Origin: CAVXNP01 sp963763305
GTDB taxonomy: Bacteria; Pseudomonadota; Gammaproteobacteria; Xanthomonadales; Rhodanobacteraceae
NCBI GenBank assembly: GCA_963763305.1
Contig: CAVXNP010000001.1
Location: forward strand, 1,736,001 to 1,800,000
DNA: 64,000 nucleotides
Direction: 5' to 3'
Shown: positions 25,790 to 35,312 of the stretch, piece after piece
Position numbering within the stretch: position 1 is the first letter of the stretch
Layout of the letters: every line of letters starts with the position of its first letter
Translations under genes and position numbers: made by a program
Notes under the pieces: model-generated
Database searches by the model: none
What the model saw: only the letters and a program-made list of their open reading frames with translations
What the model was told of the DNA's origin: nothing

Positions 25790-28294
25790 TCAGTCGCCCC
25801 GGTTGGCGACCAGCAGCGGGGTCAGTCGTTCGGCCGGCATCGGACGTCCATACAGATAGCCCTGCAGGACCGAACAGCCCGCCTGCCTCAGGAAGTCGCG
25901 CTGCTCGGCGGTTTCCACGCCTTCGGCGACCACCGCCTTGTTGAGGCTGCGCGCCATGCCGATGATCGCCGCGGTGATCGTGGCGGTGTCCTCGTCGGTG
26001 GCGATGTCGTGCACGAAGGCGCGGTCGATCTTGAGCGTGTCCACCGGGAAGTGCTTCAGGTACGCCAGGCTGCAGTAGCCGGTGCCGAAATCGTCCAGCG
26101 ACAGGCGCACGCCGCGTTGCTTGATCCGGCGCAGCAACTCGGTGGTGGCGTCGCCGCCGGACATCACCGTGCGCTCGGTCAGTTCCAGCTCCAGCAGGCC
26201 CGCGGGCAAGCCGGCCTGTCGCAAGGCCGTGTCGAGTTGATCGCAGAAGTCCGCTTGCTGCAGCTGCAGCGGCGAGACGTTGACCGAGATCGGCACGGGG
26301 TAGCCGTCGCGCTGCCATCGGCGTGCCTGCAGACACGCCTGTTGCAGCACCCAGGTGCCGATCGGCACGATCAGGCCGCTGTCCTCGGCTACCGGGATGA
26401 ACTGCTCCGGCACCGATACCTCGCGGCCGTCGGCATGCCAGCGCAGCAGGGCCTCGGCGCCGACGATGCGATCGTGCTCCACGTCCACCTTGGGCTGGTA
26501 GTACAGGCTCAGCTGCTGGCGGGCCAGCGCCTGGCCCAGCGCGGTGTCGATCCGGCGCCGGGCGGCCTCGCGCTGGTTCATCTCCGGGGTGAACAGGCGG
26601 AAGCCGTGCCGGCCGGACGCCTTCATCTCGTACATCGCGCAGTCGGCATGGTTGAGCAGGCTGTCGGCGCTGCTGGCGTCGCCGGGAAACAGGCTGATGC
26701 CGATGCTGATGCGCAGCGACAGGCTGCCCACCTCCGGCAGCCGGATGCTGCCGCACTCGACCAGCAGGCGTTCGGCCAGCTGCACCGCGTCACCGCTGCT
26801 GTCGATGTGCGGCAACAGCACGATGAACTCGTCGCCGCTGCAGCGGCTGACCATGTCGTCGTTGCGCAGCACGCCGCGGATCCGCGCCGCCATCGCCTGC
26901 AGTACACGGTCGCCGACGTCGTGCCCGTGCACCTCGTTGATGCGCTTGAACTGGGAAATGTCCATGTGCAGCAACGCGCCCTGCTGCTGGCGTCGCGCCG
27001 CGGTGGCGACCGCCTGTCCGATCCGGGTGTGCAGCAGGGTACGGTTGGGCAGGCCGGTGAGGGTGTCGTGCTGGGCCAGATGGATCATCTTCAGTGCCAG
27101 CGCGCGCGTTTCGCTGATGTCGTGGAACACGATCACGCCGCCGATGACGTGCCCGGCCAGGTCGTGGATCGGCGCGGCCGAGTCTTCCACCGGGGTGACG
27201 AACCCGTTCCGGTGGCGCAGCGCCGTCTTGCCCGCCAGGTCCACGATCAGGTTGCGCCTGAGCGCCTCGTGGAGCGGACAGACCACCGGTTCGCCAGTGG
27301 TCGCATCGACCAGCTGGAAGATCTCCTCCATCGGCCGGCCCTGGGCCTCGCCGGTACTCCATCCGGTCATCGCCTCGGCGATCGGGTTGAGCGAGGTGAT
27401 ACGCAGCGCGGTATCGGTGGTGATCACCGCGTCGCCAATGGAGTTGAGCGTGACTTCGGCCAGCTCGCGCTCGCGGAACAGCGCTTCCTCGAACTGCTTG
27501 CGCTGGCTGACGTCCTGCACCTGTGACACGAAATACAGGGGCTGGCCGGCCGCGTCGCGCACCACCGATACGCTGAGCTGGATGGTGACAACGTGGCCGT
27601 CCTTGTGAAAGTTGCGCTTTTCCAGCTGGTAGGAGTCGGTCTGGCCAGCCAGCATCGCGCGCAGCAGGTGCAGGTCGGCGTCGAGGTCGTCCGGATGGGT
27701 GACGTCGGCGATGGTCAGCGACAGGAACTCGTCCTCGGAATAGCCGAGCATCGCGCAGACCGCGGCGTTGACCCGCAGGAAGCGGCCATCCGGGTTGACC
27801 AGCGCCATGCCGATCGCCGCGTGCTGGAAGGCACCGAAGAAGCGCTCCTCGCTCTCGCGCAGGCGGGTCTCCAGCGCATGCCGCTCGCTGAGGTCGACGA
27901 ACAGCGCGAACACGCCGACCACCTCGCCGTGGGCGTCGTGGTCGGGCTGGAACGAACCCTGCACGTAGCGGCATACCCCGTTGCCGCGCAACTCACCCTC
28001 GAACGTGCCGGCGACACCGGCCAGCGCATCGAGCAGGACCGGACTCGCGCGCAGGTAGCTTTCCGGTTCCCACAGCTCGCGGATGGGCCGGCCGAGCAGG
28101 TGGTCGCCGCATTGCAGCCACTCACGGCAGGCCTGGTTGACGAAGCGCAGGCGGGTGTCCCGGTCGATGTAGCACATGGGTGCCGGTAGCCGGCACAGCA
28201 CGTGCGTCGACCAATCGCGCTCATCCGCGCCCGGAAGCGCCGGCGCAGCACCGCCGGATCCCGGGGACTGGCTGCTGGTATGCCTGTCGGCCAT
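25790..28294 (-). CDS. PAS-PAS-PAS-GGDEF-EAL c-di-GMP signalling protein
   Basis: The protein has 834 residues without membrane segments. PAS domains lie at about residues 30-150, 150-280 and 285-400 (each with a PAC-like end: FALFVDLSER, FVSQVQDVSQR, IVFHDISETR). The GGDEF domain (about 410-570) has the active loop as RCSGDEF, a G-to-S change that many active cyclases tolerate. The EAL domain (about 580-830) keeps GAEALLRW, the DDFGTGY loop, KIDRAF and EGVE, all needed for phosphodiesterase activity. Most likely a c-di-GMP phosphodiesterase or bifunctional enzyme with redox/light/oxygen-type PAS input. Confidence 0.92.
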   Translation of the reverse strand: MADRHTSSQSPGSGGAAPALPGADERDWSTHVLCRLPAPMCYIDRDTRLRFVNQACREWLQCGDHLLGRPIRELWEPESYLRASPVLLDALAGVAGTFEGELRGNGVCRYVQGSFQPDHDAHGEVVGVFALFVDLSERHALETRLRESEERFFGAFQHAAIGMALVNPDGRFLRVNAAVCAMLGYSEDEFLSLTIADVTHPDDLDADLHLLRAMLAGQTDSYQLEKRNFHKDGHVVTIQLSVSVVRDAAGQPLYFVSQVQDVSQRKQFEEALFRERELAEVTLNSIGDAVITTDTALRITSLNPIAEAMTGWSTGEAQGRPMEEIFQLVDATTGEPVVCPLHEALRRNLIVDLAGKTALRHRNGFVTPVEDSAAPIHDLAGHVIGGVIVFHDISETRALALKMIHLAQHDTLTGLPNRTLLHTRIGQAVATAARRQQQGALLHMDISQFKRINEVHGHDVGDRVLQAMAARIRGVLRNDDMVSRCSGDEFIVLLPHIDSSGDAVQLAERLLVECGSIRLPEVGSLSLRISIGISLFPGDASSADSLLNHADCAMYEMKASGRHGFRLFTPEMNQREAARRRIDTALGQALARQQLSLYYQPKVDVEHDRIVGAEALLRWHADGREVSVPEQFIPVAEDSGLIVPIGTWVLQQACLQARRWQRDGYPVPISVNVSPLQLQQADFCDQLDTALRQAGLPAGLLELELTERTVMSGGDATTELLRRIKQRGVRLSLDDFGTGYCSLAYLKHFPVDTLKIDRAFVHDIATDEDTATITAAIIGMARSLNKAVVAEGVETAEQRDFLRQAGCSVLQGYLYGRPMPAERLTPLLVANRGD

Positions 28295-28371
28295 GTCTCG
28301 AGCGACACCCCTGTCCTCGCCGCCTCAATCATGCGCCTGTCGCGCCGGTGATGCACCTCCCCGGGGCCGGG

Positions 28372-29499
28372 TCAGCCAGCCGAAGGCCCCGGGCCGGCCA
28401 GTCGGCCGTTGGCATCCAGGGCGACGCGACCGAGTACGTGCAGGTCGGCAGCCACCCCGAAACGGGCAGCCATCGCCTCGACCAGGGGCCCGAGCGCCTC
28501 CGGAGCCAGCGGATAACCGTGCCCCAGTGCCTGGCCGCCGGGCTCGGCGGCGGTGACCGCAACCACGCCCAGGCCGGGTGCCTCGTGGCCGAACAGCAGC
28601 GGGGCCGGGCCGGCGACCCGCGGCACCGTGGTCTGGATCAGGTAGCCCGGACCATCGCTGACCTGCCAGCCCTCTTCGGACTGCAAGGCCAGCGGCAGCT
28701 GGTGCGCCTCCAGCAGGGCCGCGTACTGGCGCAGCTCGAAGACGATGCCGGCGAACCCATGCGCCCGTTCGGCCGGGTCGCCGCTGGCGCTGGCCAGCCA
28801 CTGTGCCGGCGACTGCGCCAGTACGCGGCCGTCCTCGTAGCGCAGCGCCAGCCCGCGCGCACTCAGCGCGGATTCGCGCGAGGCGGGCGCCAGCAGCGCC
28901 GCTTCGAGCAAGGCCCACAGCGGCCCCAGGTTGACGTATTCGTACTGCACGCAGGTCATCGCCAGCAGGTCGTTGCGGCTGAGGTAGCGGGCATGCTCCA
29001 GGCGGGTGTCGAGTGTCCGCATCAGCCAGTCGGCGGTGCGCGTGCCCGCTTCGCCGCGACCGACCAGTTCCACCTCCAGTTGCTCGGACAGGCCTTCGGC
29101 CAGCGCCGGTTCGGCCAGCAGGAGCAGCGGCAGCAGTCGCAACGAGCCGCCGCCGTAGGCGGTGTCCGGCTGCAATGCGGACAGCGGCATCCGGTCCTGG
29201 TGGCTGCCAAAGGCGACCACGTTGTCCAGGTGGCCGCGCGGCACCCGTCGGGCCAGCTCCTCCAGCGCCGCCCAGACCGGAAACCCCGGGCGCAGCATTT
29301 CCACCGGATCGAACACGGCGCCGGCCAGCGCCAGGCGTGCCTCGCCCACGGCGGGCACCAGTTGCTGCAGGTCGGCGGCCACCAGCGCGGCAACGTCCGC
29401 GGCCTGGTCGCGACTGAGGGTCGACGGGTCGAGCGCGTGCCCGGGCGACAGTTCCAGCGCGAGCACCACGGGCAGGGCGCTGAGCGATTGCGCTTGCAT
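28372..29499 (-). CDS. Hypothetical protein, about 375 aa
   Basis: I do not recognise this family. It is rich in Leu and Ala, with no signal peptide, membrane helix or obvious catalytic motif. Residues 50-65 read LQQLVPAVGEARLALAG and the middle contains DNVVAFGSHQDRMPLSALQP. The start is ambiguous: ATG 29499 has GGA nine bases upstream and ATG 29508 overlaps that site. It is transcribed divergently from the thiolase gene. Confidence 0.6.
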   Translation of the reverse strand: MQAQSLSALPVVLALELSPGHALDPSTLSRDQAADVAALVAADLQQLVPAVGEARLALAGAVFDPVEMLRPGFPVWAALEELARRVPRGHLDNVVAFGSHQDRMPLSALQPDTAYGGGSLRLLPLLLLAEPALAEGLSEQLEVELVGRGEAGTRTADWLMRTLDTRLEHARYLSRNDLLAMTCVQYEYVNLGPLWALLEAALLAPASRESALSARGLALRYEDGRVLAQSPAQWLASASGDPAERAHGFAGIVFELRQYAALLEAHQLPLALQSEEGWQVSDGPGYLIQTTVPRVAGPAPLLFGHEAPGLGVVAVTAAEPGGQALGHGYPLAPEALGPLVEAMAARFGVAADLHVLGRVALDANGRLAGPGPSAG

Positions 29500-29614
29500 G
29501 TGAACCATTCCGAACGGCGGCAAACCGCGATTCTAGCATTCGCGTTTTTGGGCTTTCGCCCTGTGGCCGCGCGGGTTAGCCTTGTCGGACAGGCCTTGTG
29601 GGACAGTTTGCACG

Positions 29615-30899
29615 ATGGAAAACACGCTCAAGCGCGTCGGTGTGGTCGGTGGCGTACGCATCCCGTTCTGCCGCAACAACACCGCCTACGCCGATGTCGG
29701 CAACTTCGGCATGTCGGTGAAGGTGCTCGGCGCGCTGGTGGAGCGCTACCGGCTGCATGGCGTGGAGCTGGGCGAGGTGGCACTGGGCTCGGTGATCAAG
29801 CACGCCGCGGACTGGAACCTGGCGCGCGAGGCGGTGCTCAGCTCCGGCCTGGCGCCGACCACCCCGGGCATCACCACCGCGCGGGCGTGCGGCACTTCGC
29901 TGGACAACGCCATCCTGGTGGCCAACAAGATCGCCTGCGGACAGATCGAGGCCGGCATCGCCGCCGGCGCCGATACCACCAGCGACGTGCCCATCGTCTA
30001 CGGCGAGCGCCTGCGCAAGCGGTTGCTCGGCATCAACCGGGCGCGTGGCTGGCAGGACAAGCTGGCCGCCGCCACCCGCGGCTTCTCGCTGGGCGAGCTG
30101 AAGCCGTCCTTTCCGGGCGTGGCCGAGCCGCGCACCGGCATGTCGATGGGCGAGCACTGCGAGAAGATGGCCAGGGAGTGGCACATCAGCCGCCAGGCCC
30201 AGGACGAGCTGGCCTACGAAAGTCACCGCAAGCTGGCCGCCGCCTACGAGTCCGGCTTCATGGACGACCTGGTGATACCGTTCCGCGGGGTCAAGCGCGA
30301 CAACATCCTGCGCCCGGACACCACGCTGGAGAAGCTGGCCAGCCTCAAGCCCGCGTTCGACCGCAGCTCCGGCGACGGCACGCTGACCGCCGGCAATTCC
30401 ACCGCGCTGTCCGACGGCGCCGCCGCGGTCCTGCTGGCCAGCGAGGCGTGGGCCGCAGCAGCGCGGTCTGAAAATCCAGGCGTGGCTGCGCGACGCCGAG
30501 GTGGCCGCGGTCGACTTCGTGCACGGCGAAGGCCTGCTGATGGCGCCGACCATCGCGGTGCCGCGCCTGCTCGATCGCAACGGTCTGACCCTGCAGGACT
30601 TCGACTTCTACGAGATCCACGAGGCCTTCGCCGCGCAGGTGCTGTGCACCTTGCGCGCGTGGGAGTCGGCCGACTACTGCAAGCAGCGGCTGGGGCGCGA
30701 CGCCCCGCTGGGGTCGATCGATCCGGCCAGGCTCAACGTGCATGGTTCCAGCCTGGCCACCGGCCACCCGTTCGCCGCCACCGGCGCGCGGCTGGTCGCC
30801 ACCCTGGCCAAGGAACTCGAGCGCAAGGGTTCGGGCCGCGGGCTGATCTCGGTGTGTACCGCCGGCGGCATGGGCGTCACCGCGATCCTCGAACGCTGA
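29615..30899 (+). pseudogene. Acetyl-CoA C-acyltransferase (FadI-type thiolase), frameshifted
   Basis: The protein would have about 428 residues when repaired. It starts at ATG 29615 (MENTLKRVGVVGGVRIPF). The nucleophile Cys lies in TARACGTSLDNAI, and GVAEPRTGMSMGEHCEKMA is typical for the FadI/FadA class. The frame is lost near 30460 in a GC-rich run (gccgcagcagcgcgg). The rest continues in another frame: DFYEIHEAFAAQ, the His in LATGHPFAATGAR and the second Cys in ISVCTAGGMGVT. Thus all catalytic residues are encoded and one indel breaks the gene. Role: the last thiolytic step of fatty acid beta-oxidation, or acetoacetyl-CoA formation. Confidence 0.85.
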
Positions 30900-30932
30900 C
30901 CCGCGCGGGCGCGCCGGCCGGCTTGCGACCAC

Positions 30933-31457
30933 ATGCCGCGACTGCGCCTCACCACTGCCTGCAGCCTGGCCATGCTGGTGCTTGGCATCGTCGGCACCCA
31001 CTGGCTGAGCGGGTTGACCGCCAACGGACCGGGCCGGTTGGCCGGCTGGCCTCATGCGTCGTCGGCGCCGGCGGCGGCTCGGCCGCGCCCGGCCGACCCT
31101 CCGCTACCACGTGCCTCCGTACGCAGGCCGACGCCGATCGACGAAGCGCCCGAACCCGAACCGGTGCGCCGGGCCTATCGGCTGCTGCCGCTGGGGACGC
31201 CGCCGGTTCCCACTCCCTACGCACGCCTGCGCGGGCATCTGGACGGCTCGCTGGTGTTGCGTGTGACGGTCGATCGCCGTGGCCTTGTCCGCGGCGTGGC
31301 TGTGGACCGTTCCAGCGGCGATGCGGTGCTCGATGCGCATGCGCTGGCCACGGTGCGAGGCTGGCGCTTCGCGGTGCCGGCGGACGCGCCCGAGCAGTTC
31401 ACCGGCCGGTTGCCGATGCACTTCAGCAGCAACCCAGCCCCGACGCGGTTGCCCTGA
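30933..31457 (+). CDS. TonB C-terminal-domain (energy transducer-like) protein
   Basis: The protein has 174 residues. One N-terminal membrane anchor (LTTACSLAMLVLGIVGTHWL) is followed by a Pro/Arg-rich linker (about 35-85) and a TonB-like C-terminal domain: GSLVLRVTVDRRGLVRGVAV, then LDAHALATVRGWRFAVPA. No ExbB/ExbD genes are adjacent, so this is one of the many orphan TonB-like proteins of this bacterial group. Confidence 0.75.
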   Translation: MPRLRLTTACSLAMLVLGIVGTHWLSGLTANGPGRLAGWPHASSAPAAARPRPADPPLPRASVRRPTPIDEAPEPEPVRRAYRLLPLGTPPVPTPYARLRGHLDGSLVLRVTVDRRGLVRGVAVDRSSGDAVLDAHALATVRGWRFAVPADAPEQFTGRLPMHFSSNPAPTRLP

Positions 31458-31475
31458 CCCCGACAGCGTGGCGCG

Positions 31476-33356
31476 TCAGAGGATGCCGCTGGCGCTGGAG
31501 CCGAACGCGGTGACCAGCCGCGTATAGATCGACTTCGGCGACAGCGCCACGTCGGGGAAGTCGCCCACCGAGCGGTAGCAGCTGAAGAATCCGGGATCGC
31601 TGGGGCGCATCGGCTGACAACCGTCCCTGAGCTGGTAGCTGGTGGCGTAGCGGTAAGGCCAGAAGTCGAACAGCGGCAGGCGCTCGGAGACTGTCGCCGA
31701 TGACCTGGTTGATCTGCGTCAGCACCGGTACCGCGGGCTTGCGCGGGGCAATGACCCAGGCGTTCGCCGGCGTGGTGTCGCGCAGGATCGAGCGGCGCAA
31801 CTGATCGGCGAAGCGCGGGTCGTAGACGATCACGCCAGCCTCGGTGTTGTAGTGATCCGAGCGAGGGTCGAAGTTGTGCGAGCCGACCATGGCGAAACGG
31901 TCGTCCACCACGATCGATTTGGCATGCAGGCCGAACCGGCGGCCCTCGCTGATCAGCGGCGCGGGACGTCGGCTGCCGCCACGGCTGCCGAGCAGCCCAT
32001 GCACCTCCACGTGCAATAGCGCCCCACGCTATCGGTCGCCGGTCTGGCCGCCGTGTCTGCCTGGCCCTCCACGCTGGCCCAGGCGTTGGCCTGTGCCGGG
32101 GCCAACGCGTGTGGCTTCAGCTCATGGATCTCGAACCCGTACTGGGTCAGGTAGCGCTTGCGATGCTTGTAGGACATCGCATAGACCATGAAGGCATCGG
32201 TGGAGGCCAGCGAGTTGGTCGAGACCACGATGCGCGGCGGGTGCTCGCGCTGGTGCATCTGGCGGAACAGCCTGCCGGCGCGCTTGCTGAGCACCAGGTA
32301 CGGCGTCTGCAGCAGCACCTCGTTGCGCGCACCCGCCACCATCTGCATCACGTGGCGGGTGAATTCGCGTGCCTGCCGCTGGTCCGGCTGCTCGGTCTTG
32401 GCCGGCAGGTCGCTGAAGAACTCGACGTTGCCGGTGACCAGGCTGTGGTCGAGCACATGCATGCGCAACCAGCCGTCGTCGAGCGCCTCCTGCTGCACCC
32501 GGTAGACCCGCTGCGGGTGCACATATCGCGGGCTGTGCCATCGGGCGCCGAACGGATGCGCCAGGATGTAGCGATTGACGTCGCGCAGGTGGGTCAGCGC
32601 CACCGAGCGGCGGTGCTGCCAGAACAATTCGAAACTCGCGGCCATGGCCCGCGCGGCGGGGCCGCCCACCAGCACATCGCGATCGACATAGTCGAAGTCG
32701 TCATCCCAGTCGAAGTAACGGTTCTGGTAATTGCGGCCGCCGGTGATGCCGATGCTGTCGTCCACCAGCACCACCTTGTTGTGCATGCGCTGGTTGATCT
32801 TCAGGAAACAGCAGGCGATGCCCGCGACCCACTGCAACGGCGAGGTGTGCGCGTCGTGGAACGTGGGGTTGTACAGCTTCACTTCGAAATGGGGACTGAC
32901 CCGGGCCAGCCGGGCCAGCAGCGCAGGGTCGTCGAACGAGGACAGCTGGTCGGCCAGCACGCGCACGTGGACGCCGCGCCTGGCTGCCCGCACCAGTTCG
33001 TCCAGCATCAGCTGGCCGGCGTCGTCCTGGTCCCAGATATAGGTCTGCACGTCGATCGAGCGGCGCGCCGCACGGATCAGGTTGAGCCGCGCCACCAGCG
33101 CTGCCTCGCTGACGTTCAGCAGGGCCACCACGTGCTGTGGCGCGGCGCTGCTGGAATGCGCCAGCGCGCGATCCGCCGCCTGCAACAATGGCGAGACGAT
33201 GGCGCAGTGATCGGTCCGGTGGCAGCTCGCGGTGGTGTCCATGCTGGCCGCCACCACCGCATCGGCGCGACGGATCTGCGCGCGCGGCACGGTGCAGCCG
33301 GCCAGCAGGGCAAGGGCCAGCAGGACGCTGGCAGGGGCAAGGTGACGACAAGGCAT
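31476..33356 (-). pseudogene. Phospholipase D-family (cardiolipin synthase-like) lipoprotein, frameshifted
   Basis: The protein would have about 625 residues. It starts MPCRHLAPASVLLALALLAG with a Cys at the lipobox (LLAGC). First HKD motif: MHNKVVLVDDSIGITGGRNY. The frame shifts near 32025; the second HKD motif GLHAKSIVVDDRFAMVGSHN lies in the new frame. A second shift near 31690 leads to RLPLFDFWPYRYATSYQL and the natural end SSASGIL at 31476. Both HKD sites would form one active site. Cardiolipin synthase or another phosphatidyl transferase/nuclease role is possible; the lipoprotein signal argues for an envelope location. Confidence 0.8.
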
Positions 33357-33496
33357 GCCGCCATGATACGGGCTGGAGTGTGCAGGCCGGCAAACGGATG
33401 AGTCGGGCCGGATGGCCAAGGTCGGGCCCGTCCGCACACCGGCGCAGACAGCGGCCGGTCGGCGCGGGCAGAGTCGCCGGCACCGCCCGCGCCCGA

Positions 33497-34084
33497 TCAG
33501 CCTGACGGTCGGGCGCCGGGCGTTGGTGCCGGCTCCAGCCGTATCAGCAGTGCCAGCGTCACCGTGTCCGACAGCACCGTATGGTGCCCGGTCATGCCGA
33601 AGTCGCTGCGCCGCACCTGGCCGCGTGCCGTGATCAGGCATGCCGACGACGCCAGCCTGGCGCATTGCGCCGGGGCCAGCTCGAAGCGCACCGGCCGGGT
33701 GGTCCCGCGCAGGGTCAGTTCGCCGTCCAGCGAGCCTCCGCGCTGCAGCGTCGCGGGCGACAGCGGACGGGAGACAAAACGGATGCCGGGGTAGTGCGCG
33801 GCGTCGAAGAACTCCGGCGCCAGTACCCAGCGGCGGATGCGCGCCGAGTGCATGACCAGGCTGGCCACCGCGATGCGCGCGTCCACCCGCAGGCTGCCGT
33901 CGGGCAACGGCTGCACGCTACCGGTGATGCCGGTGAAGCGCCCGTCGACCGTGTGTATCCAGAACAACCGGACGCTGAACTCCGCGCGCGAGTGCTCCGG
34001 GGCGATCTGCAGCCGTTGCGGCCGTGCCGGCCATGGATACAACCCCAGCACGGCGCTGGCGAGGCAGCCCAGCAGACGCCTCAA
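33497..34084 (-). CDS. YceI-like periplasmic lipid-binding protein
   Basis: The protein has 195 residues if started at the TTG that overlaps the sixA stop (TTGA). That start gives a signal peptide RRLLGCLASAVLGLYPWPA. The mature part has the YceI/lipocalin-like pattern: IAPEHSRAEFSVRLFWIHTV, then GRFTGITGSV, PGIRFVSRPLS and GELTLRGTTRPVRFEL. YceI proteins bind isoprenoid-like lipids in the periplasm. The end carries a short Pro-rich tail. Confidence 0.75.
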   Translation of the reverse strand: MRRLLGCLASAVLGLYPWPARPQRLQIAPEHSRAEFSVRLFWIHTVDGRFTGITGSVQPLPDGSLRVDARIAVASLVMHSARIRRWVLAPEFFDAAHYPGIRFVSRPLSPATLQRGGSLDGELTLRGTTRPVRFELAPAQCARLASSACLITARGQVRRSDFGMTGHHTVLSDTVTLALLIRLEPAPTPGARPSG

Positions 34085-34554
34085 GGGGACCAGAACGCAT
34101 CCAGGCGCGCGTTCCCAGGCTCCAGCGTCCCATCCAGATGCAATACCGCCAGGCCGGCCGGCGGCATGCCGCGGAATTCGTCGGAGCGGCCTTCCACCAG
34201 CAGCGCCACCAGTCGCTCGATGCCTGGATTGTGGCCCACCAGCAGCACGCTGCCGGCCTCGCCATGCTGGTCCAGCAGGGCCAGCAGCTCGCCGGGAGTC
34301 GCTTCGTAGATTTCCTCGGCCAGATGCAGGGCCGGTGCGGTAGCCAGCCCGACAAGGCTCAGCTCGGCCGTCTGGCGAGCCCGTCGTGCGGGAGAGCACA
34401 GCAGGCGCTCCGGGCGCACGCCGTGGGAGGCCAGCCAGCGGCCGGCCGCTTCGGCTTCCTGCTGGCCGTGGTCGGTCAGGGCTCGGTGGCGGTCGTCGGC
34501 GCCCGTTTCGGGCGGCTCGGTCTCGGCATGGCGCAACAAGATCAGTTCGTGCAT
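34081..34554 (-). CDS. sixA: Phosphohistidine phosphatase SixA
   Basis: The protein has 157 residues of the histidine phosphatase superfamily: RHAE near the N-terminus (LILLRHAETEPP), the C-S-P-A-R-R-A-R-Q-T helix and the second catalytic His in LLVGHNPGIERLV. Length and motifs fit SixA, which dephosphorylates HPt/PTS phosphohistidines. It lies 34 bases downstream of the ParA-like gene on the same strand. Confidence 0.88.
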   Translation of the reverse strand: MHELILLRHAETEPPETGADDRHRALTDHGQQEAEAAGRWLASHGVRPERLLCSPARRARQTAELSLVGLATAPALHLAEEIYEATPGELLALLDQHGEAGSVLLVGHNPGIERLVALLVEGRSDEFRGMPPAGLAVLHLDGTLEPGNARLDAFWSP

Positions 34555-34588
34555 GGTGGACTCCGTGGGTGGTCGCGCCGACGGCGCG

Positions 34589-35227
34589 TCAAAGACGTTG
34601 CTGGCGCTTGATCCAGCGCAGGAGCGGAGTCCAGTCCTGCTGCTGGTTTCGCACCTGCTCCGAGTGGTAGTCGAAGATACCCTTGCCCAGGCCGGTCAGC
34701 AGCACGTAGGCCTGGCTGTCGCGCAACTGCGCCACCAGCGGGAACGGCGAGGATTCGACCAGTTCGGCCACGGCGTCCTGGCTGGCGTGGGTCCAGGGCT
34801 TGAGCCGGTTGGCGACGAGCGCGACCGGCAGCTTGCCGCGCTTGATCCGCGAAACCGCGCGCAACTGCTCGAGGAAACCCAGCGTCGCATGCAGGTCGAA
34901 CGAGGAGGGCAGCACCGGTACCAGCACCACGCTGGCCTGCTCCAGATAGGGCTCCAGCTCGCGTTCGCCGGAACCGGCCGGTGTGTCGACCAGGACACGC
35001 TCGGTGTCCCCGGGCAGCTTGTTCAGCCCGCGCCGTCCGCCTTCGAGGCCCAGCACGCCGGGTACGCCTTCGGGCCGCAGCGCGGCCCAGCGGTAGCTGG
35101 AGCCCTGCCGGTCGGCGTCGATGATGGCGGTGCGCCGGCCCTGCTGGGACCAGTGCGAGGCCAGCTGGGTCACCAGGGTGCTCTTGCCGCACCCGCCCTT
35201 GCTACTTGCCACCAGCGCCATAAGCAT
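34589..35227 (-). CDS. ParA/MinD-like ATPase
   Basis: The protein has 212 residues, starting at ATG 35227 (MLMALVASSKGGCGKST). The deviant Walker A KGGCGKST lies at residues 10-17, followed by AIIDADRQGSS (Walker A') and RVLVDTPAGSG (Walker B). There is no N-terminal HTH, so it is not plasmid ParA; orphan ParA proteins position chromosomal loci or protein complexes. No ParB is adjacent. Confidence 0.82.
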   Translation of the reverse strand: MLMALVASSKGGCGKSTLVTQLASHWSQQGRRTAIIDADRQGSSYRWAALRPEGVPGVLGLEGGRRGLNKLPGDTERVLVDTPAGSGERELEPYLEQASVVLVPVLPSSFDLHATLGFLEQLRAVSRIKRGKLPVALVANRLKPWTHASQDAVAELVESSPFPLVAQLRDSQAYVLLTGLGKGIFDYHSEQVRNQQQDWTPLLRWIKRQQRL

Positions 35228-35312
35228 CGGCTTGCCCCCGTCGCGAAAGGTCGAGCCAAGCGTACAGAGGCGGGGGGAAAGTGGAAATGGGTGGATGCGA
35301 CCGGCGGCCGGC

